A stretch of 64,000 nucleotides of DNA from Fremontodendron californicum (Eukaryota > Streptophyta > Magnoliopsida > Malvales > Malvaceae), in NCBI GenBank assembly GCA_030761205.1, contig JAULJL010000004.1, positions 39,342,172 through 39,406,171 of the forward strand, read 5' to 3'. Positions 1 to 8,565 of the stretch are shown piece after piece; position 1 is the stretch's first letter, and every line of letters begins with the position of its first letter. The translations under genes and the position numbers were made by a program. The notes under the pieces were generated by a model, which saw only the letters and a program-made list of their open reading frames with translations, was not told where the DNA came from and searched no databases.

Positions 1-55
1 TCTCTTTCATCTCTTGTAGAGCCTGCTTTACTTCGTCGCATAATGTGAGAGACAT
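1..55 (-). CDS. Start of gag polyprotein (partial)
   Basis: The frame opens at an ATG read down from position 55 and gives 18 codons (MSLTLCDEVKQALQEMKE) before the window ends. The position, about 620 bp downstream of the primer-binding site, and the acidic/helical start fit a retrotransposon gag. No domain can be named from so short a piece. Confidence 0.5.
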   Translation of the reverse strand, partial: MSLTLCDEVKQALQEMKE

Positions 56-692
56 CTTAAAGTTGCTGCAAAACAAATTTGGTTAGTAAAAAAAAAATAT
101 ATATCGATTCTTTCCTCTTTTTTTTCAATCTTTTTCGAATCTTTCTTTCTTTTTCTGCCTATTCGAACACTCTTCTTTTTTTTTTCAAGAACGAGACTTC
201 TTGATTTTCTTGAAATCTCGGATGAACTTCTTCTTTCTTTTTTTTTTTTTTCAAGATTCTGGTCAAGAATCAACAAGAAATTTTTTTAATAGATCAAGAA
301 TTCAAGAAACGAAATCTTGATCTAAACCACTTTTCAAAACTGAAACCCCAAACTTAGACTGCCTAAAAACTATAACCCTAGGAAAAAATGCCTAAAGCTA
401 TAACCCCAAGACAAGAATGTCTAAAACCCAAAACAAGAAAGTTGACAAAAATCCCAAAATCTTGTTATTGATTTTGCTGTGATAGTATCTAAACCAACTT
501 TCAAGAATGAAACCACAAACAAAAACTGCCCTAAAAACTATAACTATTAGATAATGAAAGCCTAAAGCTATAACCCCTATGACAAGTATGTCTGAAACCC
601 CAAAACAAAAAAAGTTGAGAAAAACTCCAATATCCTATGGTAAAGAAGATAAAAAGATTTGACCTGATTGGTTCTTAAGTTCTGATACCAAT

Positions 693-1412
693 TGATGTGA
701 ACCCTAGGGGTTAAACCCTTTGAACCCACTAACAAATTAAAATACCTAACCCAGAAAAGCCAAGATTCAGGCAAAGAAAACTTAAACCCTTAAAAAGCCT
801 GTTTCAAAGAACCTAGATTAAGCATGTAATCTAAACCCTAAGAACTCTCGTTTTAAGAACCTAAGTTTGATAGGTTGAACGCCACAAAGAAAGAATTCTT
901 TGATAAGTTCCTAAGTTCTTTCAAGAACTAAAAAGAGAAAACTCTCACTGAATAAAATCAGACTTAATTGATCAAAAGATAATTGAAGTAGGCGGCTAAG
1001 ACATATATTTATAGCCTCCCTACAATAACCCTAATCTACTAATTAATAATATGTAAAATATTGGCTGAACATACTCAAGCCCAAACCTAAATAATTAAAA
1101 GATGTTCAACAAGTTTAATAAAGATAGACCCCTTAAGCCTAATGGACATAATACATAAATCAAGCCCAAAAGCTTAAGTAATTAAAAAATTAAAAAAAGC
1201 CCAAATAAGCCCTCTTAATGTGCCACCTTGTATTCTTGAATCACATGAACCAAACTTGGATGCAAGCCCATCTTGCATGTTGAAGCCTTTCCTAAATAAC
1301 TTGCAACATGGCCCAAGTGAATTCCACCCATTCTTCCCATGTTTCCTAGATCTTCTTGGATCTTGGCCCATATAGAAATTGCCATGGGATTGGGCCATCT
1401 TGGATCCTATCA
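693..1412 (-). repeat. 5' LTR of the minus-strand retrotransposon (720 bp)
   Basis: The ends are TGAT...ATCA and the inner edge sits 2 bp from the tRNA-Met-type primer-binding site, which fixes the boundary. A TATA box (GGCTATAAATATATG on the minus strand, about 1003-1016) puts U3 at roughly 1017-1412 and R-U5 at 693 to about 980. The LTR is rich in GGCCCA/GGGCC motifs. The second LTR is not in the window, so insertion age cannot be estimated here. Confidence 0.75.
1003..1016 (-). promoter_or_regulatory. TATA box of the retrotransposon LTR
   Basis: The minus strand reads GGCTATAAATATATG in the middle of the LTR, the expected place for the U3 promoter of a plant LTR element. No transcription start can be fixed from sequence alone. 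Confidence 0.5.
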
Positions 1413-2395
1413 CTGTGTGGGCCAATAATTTTTCAGTTTTACCCCCTTATTTTCTAAGATTTAGAAGATTCTTTCAATTGAAATTTGAGCCCTTTTTTTC
1501 TGTTGGGGGGTGGGGGTGGGGTGATGGAGGTTTTTGGAAGGATGGGATTATCTATCAGTTGAATCCTTATTCTTTAAGGCTCCAAACTTATTAATTGTCA
1601 TTTTCTAATTGGTAATATATAAAATATGTATTACTTTTAGTGTGTTAGTTAAGCCTTTATAGCACATAGTTTGATTGATGGATGAAATAAATATCGATAC
1701 AAAGTCCTTAATTTTACATTGTGATTGATGCAACTGTGAATAGATAGAACAAATTTTGAAAGAAAAAAAAAGATTTAAATTGTTGAATGAAATAAACTTT
1801 CTTTCATTGTCCTGTTTTTCAATCATTTATAGCAAATAGAGCTTTCAGTTTATCAATGGACATATTCATCGATGAATATTCAGTGTCCAAAACATTTTAC
1901 TCCATATTAAGCAACCTTCAATAGCTAAGAACAGTAAAAAAACTTGTTTTCTTATGTGTTTGATTCTTATGCATAATTATGGGGAAATGACACCATAACA
2001 ACAGTAAAAATAATTGCTTAGGAAGATTTCTGTAATGATTGTAAGGACATTTTTCGAGCTTCTGTCAAAAGATAATCAATTTTACTTTAGCTTATTGACA
2101 TTATATCATATTATTACAGTGGAAGAAGCTATCTTAAACGCAAAGAGACTTCGGATAATTATTTTACTTTTGTCTTTTATTCTCTATTTCCACTCTCTGT
2201 TCTGTCTGATTCCTGTGTCTTTTAGTTACTGGAAACTACAACCACCAAATCACTGCAAATCATGTTACCTTACTTTTGGCTGTTTCGTGAAAATACACAA
2301 AGTCCAAATCTTTGGGCCAGTTTCCTTCTCTGAAACTTCCCACATTGTCAGTTGATTTGTCGATTGCCAAAAACTAAAAGTAAAAATACTTACCA
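1413..2395. other. Intergenic, no gene recognised
   Basis: AT-rich spacer right of the retrotransposon. It has a G-run at about 1503-1520 and short frames on both strands that carry no recognisable domain and no supporting splice sites. I see no RNA gene here. Confidence 0.6.
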
Positions 2396-2480
2396 ATGGC
2401 AGGTTGACTCGGTTCGTTGAGATCGCTGGTCTCTATGGAATGGTCTTCACCTCTTCGGTTCGAATCTCACTGGTGGTCTG
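2396..2480 (+). repeat. tRNA-like head, possibly a degenerate SINE
   Basis: GGTTGACTCGGTTCGTTGAG (2402-2421) resembles a tRNA A-box region, and GGTTCGAATCT (2457-2467) is a near-perfect B box about 35 bp downstream, the spacing of an internal RNA polymerase III promoter. The stretch does not fold into a clean cloverleaf, so a tRNA-derived SINE or pseudo-tRNA is likelier than a working tRNA. No poly-A tail or target duplication could be defined. Confidence 0.35.
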
Positions 2481-2510
2481 TCTTGCTGATGATTGATGAC
2501 TGAAGGTATT

Positions 2511-2688
2511 TATGTTATTCGCATTCGAATGAGTGTCGGATACGGATATATATCGAACACGGGTATATTCAATTTTTTTTTAAGTATTCCATATATTTTG
2601 GATGATAATATCCTTATAATCATATCCAAATATGTATTGAATGTTGAACATAAATACTTTAAGAAAAATAAAAAGTTTGGATAGAATA
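2511..2688 (+). repeat. Short TIR element, GTTACTCGGA family, copy 1
   Basis: Begins TATGTTATTCG and carries GTGTCGGATACGGATATATATCG, the (T)8 stretch, the CATATATTTTGGA block and the closing AATACTTTAAGAAAAATAAA block shared with the other copies in this window. The right terminus is decayed (GGATAGAATA instead of CGGAGTAACATA). Confidence 0.7.
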
Positions 2689-3034
2689 AAAATGTATTTG
2701 ATTCCGAACGTGTGTGCTCTGATATGGGGGGATTGATCAACATATCTTGTTTTTTCCAACCAAAAAGAAAAGTAAAAAATACTTGGATATCTTAAAATTT
2801 CTAATTTTGAATTTCAGGTTTTTACAGAAAAGAAATGGAGAGATTTAAACTTAATTCTTTAAGTACGAAAATATATGTATTTACTATTAAGCCTAATATG
2901 CAGGATCATCGAAATGATAATAGTAATACAAGCATGACCGCTTTAACAATTTCATTGAAATGTTTGAAATTTATTTAACCGATTAAAAATCCTATCTAGA
3001 GATGTTATCTTATCAAAATTTGATATGTTGTTTT

Positions 3035-3411
3035 CGGCTTTTTTATTACAATATAGCCAAAAAAAAAATTATCAAATTACCGTTACTTTTTGATTATTTC
3101 CCAAAATACGGACCTTTTTTTTCAGCTGGGAAATCGCCATCCCCATGGCGATTTCCCAGCGTGTTTTTTTGCAAATTTGCAAAAAAATACCAAGGGAAAT
3201 CGCCACCCCCCATGGCGATTTCCCTTGGTAATTTTAGCAAAATTTGCTAAAACCATGAAGGGAAATCGCCATGGGGGGTGGCGATTTCCCTTCATGTATA
3301 TATATATATTTTTTTAATTAATAAACAAAAATTATATTAAAACAATATTTTATTTTAATTTGATAAATTTATTTTTAAAAATTATAAATTAAATTAAAAT
3401 ATTTTTTTATA
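3035..3411 (+). repeat. Left terminal inverted repeat, three hairpins
   Basis: After an outer unique part (3035-3122) come three perfect or near-perfect hairpins with GGGAAATCGCCAT arms: one closed by CTGGG/CCCAG (about 3126-3161), one by CCAAGGG/CCCTTGG (about 3189-3229) and one by CATGAAGGG/CCCTTCATG (about 3254-3296). They are separated by smaller palindromes of the TTTTGCAAATTTGCAAAA and TTTAGCAAAATTTGCTAAA type. An AT-rich tail, still matching the right TIR, runs to about 3411. Confidence 0.85.
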
Positions 3412-4068
3412 GGTTTGGTTATTTATTTTTTTAAAATATATATTAAAAATGTAATTTAATTTATTATTACAATTTTATAAAAAATAAAAATATATTTCTT
3501 ATTAAAATTTAAAAAGAAGATTATATTTTTTATTAAATTTTTATATCAAAAATTTTATTTTTTATAATTTTGTAATATTATAAAAAAAAAATTAATTTAT
3601 ATCAAAAATAATTTAATGATGTAAAATGTAAATAAATTTTTTTTAAAAGAAATTTATCGAGTCACTTTTTTAAATAAAGAAGTTATTTTTAAGTTGGTAT
3701 CGTAAAATAATTTTTTTAATTTGATTAGTTTTTTTGAGTTGGTATTCGATTAACTCGTGACATTAATTTAATCATTGTTTTTAATAATAATATAGATTGT
3801 TACAGTTTAAAACTGGATATTTGATAAAAAAAATTTAATTTAATTTCTGATTAAATTTTTTTTTCTTATTATAGTTTAAAAAGAAAATTAAATTAAAATG
3901 AAAAAAAGAAAAGCAACTTATCATGTAATTTGGATTATTATATTAAAATTAAATAACAACATTAAGATATAAATTAAAATAAAATATAACAATTAATTTC
4001 CGAACAAATTACATGAAATGCAAAACATATAAATTTATATTAGAAATTTAAAACACATTACAATTATT
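3412..4068. other. AT-rich spacer between the left TIR and the mobile-domain gene
   Basis: Very AT-rich DNA made of T- and A-runs. It would hold the 3' untranslated region and poly-A site of the mobile-domain gene. No frame or family was recognised. Confidence 0.6.
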
Positions 4069-6820
4069 CTAATTATTGCGTGGTGTAGAGCAACAGTGTC
4101 GAGTTCTTCTAGTGCGTGGTGGTTGCACCCGTCGTTCAACCTCGTCAGTGGCACGTATTCGCGGTCCACCACGACCTCTTGCTATAACCGCCACTGGTTC
4201 CGGTTGTATGTCATCAGTCGTTTCATCCGTATCAAAAATTTGAAACCCACTGCTGGATGAGCCAACACCTAGTTCACCCATAACGGGAACCTGACTACTA
4301 GATGCACCCATAAATGATGTAGCATCAAATGCTGACGAAGGGGTTCCAAACTGATACATGGATGTTAAATATGCTGAACTTGGACTTAGGACGGGGAGCT
4401 GGTCATCTAACCTCGTTCTTGGCGGTGATGGTCGGTAACACTCATCAACGTCATATCCGGGGTGACTTACGGAATAACGATGGCTGGATGGTACTCCATG
4501 ATCTCGTTTAGGTTCAGGATGATCAAATGACATCCTCGGTGCTGTGAACTCCGATGAGGTCGGTTGACGCCTTCGCCCACGTTGTCGGCGAGGTCTAGGA
4601 GCATCCATATCCTGTGTAGGAGGGACTGGAGCTGAAGTTTGTCCGGTAAATAGCATACTCCTAACATCCTCGTGCATCGACGGTGGACAAACGAAAGGCC
4701 GACCTTCATTTCTATACCATCTTATGTAATCAGTAGACGGGTTGAAATTATTACCAACAATCGGGTAACCTGTCGGAATTCGTTGAAAACGTATGTTCCA
4801 CCATTGGATCCAACGTTCATGCTTCGCAGGCCAGAATTCATCATTACGACCACGCATGTCGACCTTGTGAAGCTTATCAAGGTTCATCGGGGCTGCAGGA
4901 ATTGGTTGTTGCATCCCAAATTGTCGCAACACCCGGTCAGTTTGGTGCCATTCTACATATGAAAAGCATATCAATGCTGTGTTTGCTTTCCATATATTGA
5001 AATTATTGTAGGCATCCGATAGGAGGCATGCCATAATTTCACTCGAGGAATATGGCATCCACAAAAACTGCGAATAATTATTACAAATTATTAGTTTCAT
5101 AAGGATTAAATAAAAAAAAAAACTTCAATGTAACAATCGAAATATTTACCTTATCATATCCTAGTCGATCTAGTCGTAGTCTTATACTTGCAAGATCACT
5201 CGGAGTCTCTGTAAAATCTCTACCCGTACTCCTACTCCACCTATTAAAATGCATATAATATCTTAATGACCTATAAAAATACAATTTCGTACAAAATTAA
5301 TAAAATAGTAAAGAATATTACCTGCTTGCAAGGGGGTATACAGCCGAAATATCCACGCGCGGAGCAAGAAATGGTAGCCGATACCAAGCCCATGATTGTA
5401 GAAGCACTAGACATCCACCTATGTCATGGTTTTTTGGAACTGTAGCTCGACAAAGTTCTCTATACAAAACTGCCAAACACGCAGAACCCCAACTATAATT
5501 TGCTGCTTCCTCTAAATCACGTAGCAATGGAAGATACATTAAATGTACCCGACTGCTCGATTTGTCAGGCATCAGTAATCCTCCAATCAAACGTAAAATA
5601 TATGCTCTAGCAGCATATTGTATTTGTTGTTCGGTTGCATGTAATGGCAGATTTTGAAACGTTTTCAACCAAGTCAGTCTCACCGTTGAGCCAGATACGA
5701 CGTCTTCTGGAGGTACCTCACCCAATAGATCTTGACACAGTTCATTCCAATCTAGCAACTTCCGCCTGTAACTGCATCGCCATGGATCGGAAGTCCAAGT
5801 TGCAGCGCAACATCTTCGAGACTGACCGTGCATTCACCACATGGAAAATGAAAAGTGTGCGTCTCGGGTCTCCATCGTTCGACCAACGCAGAGATTAAAT
5901 CGGGTTGTATCACAAGTCGTCGAATTTGACTTGCGTGATAAAATCCGGCTCTTCTTAAGTGGTCGATAATATAAGGATGCGGGTCCTCCAATGTAAATTT
6001 CCTCGAACGTAATACGCGACGAGTTTCCTGTTATAATAATAAAAATTAATATATTATAAAACTATAACAATTAAAAAGTAATAAATAAAACTATAAAATA
6101 ACAAAATAATAATATAATATAATATAAACAATAATAATATAATATAATATAAAACAATAATAATATAATATAATATAATATAATATAAACAATAATAATA
6201 TAATATAATATAAACAATAATAATATAATATAAAACAATAATTTCGTATAAAAAAATAATAATATAATATAAAAAAACAATAATAATATAATATAAAAAA
6301 ACAATAATAATATAATATAATATAAAGAATAATAATATAATATAATATAAAACAATAATAATATAAAAAACTATAATAATATAAAACAATAATAATATAA
6401 AAAACAATAATAATATAATATAATACAATAATAATATAAAAAACAATAATAATATAATATAAAACAATAATAATATAAAAAACAATAATAATATAATATA
6501 AAACAATAATAATATAATATAATATAAAACAATAATAATATAATATAATATAAAACAATAATAATATAAAAAACAATAATAATATAATATAACACAATAA
6601 TAATATAATATAATATAACACAATAATAATATAAAAAAACAATAATAATATAAAAAACAATAATAATATAATAATATAAAAAACAATAATAATATAAAAA
6701 ACAATAATAATATAAAAAATAATAATAATATAAAAAACAATAATAATATAACAATTTACTTACCTCGTTAAATATAACCTCCGAGATGTGATTTTCTTGT
6801 AACCTCAATAGTGAAGCCAT
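4069..6820 (-). pseudogene. Plant mobile domain (MAIN-like) gene inside the TIR element, one frameshift
   Basis: Four minus-strand exons can be read: 6764-6820, 5322-6027, 5150-5240 and 4069-5067, all with GT-AG borders. The product would be about 617 residues. It starts MASLLRLQENHISEV and shows the family's typical motifs: RRAGFYHASQI, CTVSLEDVALQLGLPIHGDAVTG, WKANTALICFSYVEWHQTDRVLRQFG, and a proline/arginine-rich tail. MAIN/MAIL1 proteins act in the nucleus in meristem maintenance and silencing; transposon-borne relatives have no settled role. The phases of all exons close only if one base is missing at about 5759-5767, where the reading frame shifts right after the DGDAVTG-type motif and meets TAG at 5752. 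It is therefore a recently broken gene, or the site of a sequencing error. Confidence 0.85.
6037..6752. repeat. AAT/ATAATAT satellite filling intron 1 of the mobile-domain gene
   Basis: About 700 bp consist of AATAATAATAT and AATATAATATAA words joined by AAAACA or AAAAAAC. They form no fixed-length unit but a patchwork of 15-35-bp repeats. The array occupies nearly all of the intron (6028-6763), leaving only the splice sites and a few flanking bases. Long frames of Y, I, L and F on the minus strand are translations of this array and not genes. Confidence 0.85.
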
Positions 6821-6949
6821 TTCAAAATATTGTTGTAGAAAAAAAAAAAATTTGTAGAAAGAAATTTTTTTTGGTAGAAAAATGAAAAAATTTTGAAAGA
6901 AAATGAAAATTTGAATGAGAGGAATGAAAATTTGAAGAAGAGGAGGGGG

Positions 6950-6962
6950 GTATTTATAGAGT
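6950..6962 (-). promoter_or_regulatory. TATA box of the mobile-domain gene
   Basis: The minus strand reads CACTCTATAAATACCCCCC about 130 bp upstream of the ATG at 6820. This is a canonical plant TATA box in a C-rich local context inside an otherwise AT-rich element. Confidence 0.55.
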
Positions 6963-6973
6963 GTGGGGGGGAT

Positions 6974-7003
6974 GGGGGCAACGGTCATATGACCGTTGCC
7001 CCC
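6974..7003. promoter_or_regulatory. Perfect 30-bp palindrome with two inverted AACGG cores
   Basis: The half-site GGGGGCAACGGTCAT is followed by its exact reverse complement, with no spacer. Each arm holds CAACGGTCA, which fits the core and 3' side of the mitosis-specific activator (consensus YCYAACGGYYA) bound by MYB3R factors, but not its first two bases. It lies some 15-25 bp upstream of the TATA box of the mobile-domain gene. Function is inferred from motif and position only. Confidence 0.5.
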
Positions 7004-7137
7004 TTTGAAATTTTTTTTTTTATTTTTTTTTTAATTTTTTTTTTCATTTGAAATTTAAAATTTAAAAAAAAATTCAAAATATTAAATTATAAAAAAACCT
7101 AAAATATATTTTACGAATTTTTAAATTTTTTTAAATT

Positions 7138-7575
7138 ATAAAAAAATATTTTAATTTAATTTATAATTTTTAAAAATAAATTTATCAAATTAAAATAAAA
7201 TTTTGTTTTAATATAATTTTTTTTTATTAATTAAAAAAAAAATATACATGAAGGGAAATCGCCACCCCCCATGGCGATTTCCCTTCATGGTTTTAGCAAA
7301 TTTTGCTAAAATTACCAAGGGAAATCGCCATGGGGGGTGGCGATTTCCCTTGGTATTTTTTTTGCAAATTTGCAAAAAACACCAAGGGAAATCGCCATCC
7401 CCCATGGAGATTTTCCTTGGTGTTTTTTACAAATTTGCAAAAAAACACGCTGGGAAATCGCCATGGGGGATGGCGATTTCCCAGCTGAAAAAAAACATCC
7501 GTATTTTGGGAAATAATCAAAAAGTAACGGTAATTTGATAATTTTTTTTTTTGCTATATTGTAATAAAAAAGCCG
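7138..7575 (-). repeat. Right terminal inverted repeat, four hairpins
   Basis: Inverted copy of the left TIR with the same order of hairpins, but with one additional CCAAGGG-type hairpin (about 7381-7422) between the CTGGG and the other CCAAGGG hairpin. The extra unit carries two arm mismatches (GGAGATTTTCC instead of GGCGATTTCCC). It accounts for the roughly 60-bp length difference from the left TIR. Confidence 0.85.
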
Positions 7576-7582
7576 TTGTTTT

Positions 7583-8277
7583 CCTTGAACCAATTACATA
7601 AAAATAAAATGAATTTGAATCTAAAAATTAATTCAATTAATTCATGCAGTTAGCATTAAAAAATGAGATTGAACAGATATGAATTTGAATCTCAATTTTG
7701 ATATTTTTTTTCTTATGTTCCAACTACGATTTTTTTAAACAAAAAAATGAAATGAATCAATTGACACATCCAATCAATTTTTTTTATGGGAAAAAAATGT
7801 TGGCGACCTAGTCCAATAGAAGCATGAGGACAAGAATTTAAGGTGGTTAGTTACAAATATAGACAGTTTAATGAGAAATCATTGATTAATGTGAAGGAAA
7901 GGTTTTGGTTCTGGTTCTGGTTCTGGTCTGGTCCAGTTTTGTTGCTTTATCAAGCTATGTTCCTGAAATTCTGTTATAGTGTTACAAAAGTAAACACAGA
8001 TCCTTAACAAATCCAACTTGGTTTTTCATTTTACTTACAATAATTCTCATTCAGAATTTTATCCAAATAAAATTCCAAAGAATAAAAGAGAATAAGAAAA
8101 AATTTGGGTTGCATTTTTTTTTCTTCTAATAAATAATGGTGTGGGGCTCAATTTGGTCTAAGGAAAAGCACTTGTTCACATGCAAAAGTCAGTAGCCCAT
8201 TCAGTGAAGCGCAGCTCTCAATACTGGCCTGTTGGGGCCTGGGGTGTCACCTGGAGATAACAACATCAATGGTCAAT
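7583..8277. other. Intergenic, nothing recognised
   Basis: AT-rich spacer to the right of the mobile-domain element. It contains a (GGTTCT)-like short repeat near 7903-7926 but no gene, RNA or clear repeat boundary. Confidence 0.55.
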
Positions 8278-8285
8278 CTAACAAT

Positions 8286-8557
8286 CAAAAGGTGTTCATG
8301 GTCGGATCGGGCTGCAGTTCGAAATATTTTTATTTTTTTTGTTTAAGTTCGGTTTTGGACGGATCCGAACCGGCTTGCGGGTCTAAATTGCTGTTTATCT
8401 CTTAATATTTTTTTTATAATTAAATTTTAAAAATTAAATATTTTTTTTAATATGTAAACAATGATCCGGACCGGACCAATTCGGATCATAAATATTTTTA
8501 TCCAAGTCCGGCCTAATATAGGTCGGGTTAGACGGACTATCCGACCCATAAGCAGGT
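8286..8557 (+). repeat. hAT-type MITE with GGTCGG/CCGACC ends
   Basis: The ends CAAAAGGTGTTCATGGTCGG and CCGACCCATAAGCAGGT are loosely inverted. The interior repeats CGGATCCGAACCGG-like words and has no frame. Flanking 8-mers CTAACAAT (8278-8285) and CTAACTAT (8558-8565) match at 7 of 8 positions, the duplication length of hAT elements. Non-autonomous. Confidence 0.55.
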
Positions 8558-8565
8558 CTAACTAT

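Larger units (their letters stand above)
1..1412 (-). mobile_element. 5' part of an LTR retrotransposon, cut by the window edge
   Basis: Read on the minus strand this is the 5' end of an LTR retrotransposon. An LTR at 693-1412 begins TGATAGG and ends ACATCA, so it has TGAT/ATCA inverted termini. Two bases further in lies a primer-binding site TGGTATCAGAAC (plus 679-690), the usual match to initiator tRNA-Met. About 620 bp of untranslated leader follow, then the start of a gag-like frame at 55 that runs off the window. The pol genes are outside, so Copia versus Gypsy cannot be decided. The target duplication at the right edge would be about CTGTG (1413-1417); its partner lies outside the window. 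Confidence 0.8.
3035..7575 (-). mobile_element. Complete DNA element with hairpin-array TIRs carrying a plant mobile domain gene
   Basis: Two long inverted repeats (left 3035-3411, right 7138-7575) enclose one multi-exon minus-strand gene. The outer ends are CGGCTTTTTTATTACAATAT on both sides. They are bordered by an exact 7-bp repeat TTGTTTT (3028-3034 and 7576-7582), read here as the target-site duplication. The only product recognised is a plant mobile domain (MAIN-like) protein; there is no transposase frame. Plant mobile domain genes are known to be carried by Mutator-like and other transposons. Mutator-like elements usually make 9-11-bp duplications, so superfamily is left open. The TIRs are nearly identical apart from one hairpin unit, which suggests a fairly recent insertion. 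Confidence 0.85.

Noticed and set aside
28..276. 82-residue minus-strand Lys/Ser-rich frame at the left edge
   Set aside because: Translation of T-runs in the retrotransposon leader; the real gag start is at 55 in another frame.
3002..3317. Frames of 75-82 residues in the left TIR and 61-96 residues in the right TIR (7208-7593)
   Set aside because: Open in several frames on both strands because the hairpin arrays lack stops; inverted-repeat artefacts.
6054..6988. Long minus-strand frames of repeated Y, I, L, F and C (up to 228 residues)
   Set aside because: They are translations of the AAT/ATAATAT satellite in an intron; no start context, no domain, and three overlapping frames are equally open.
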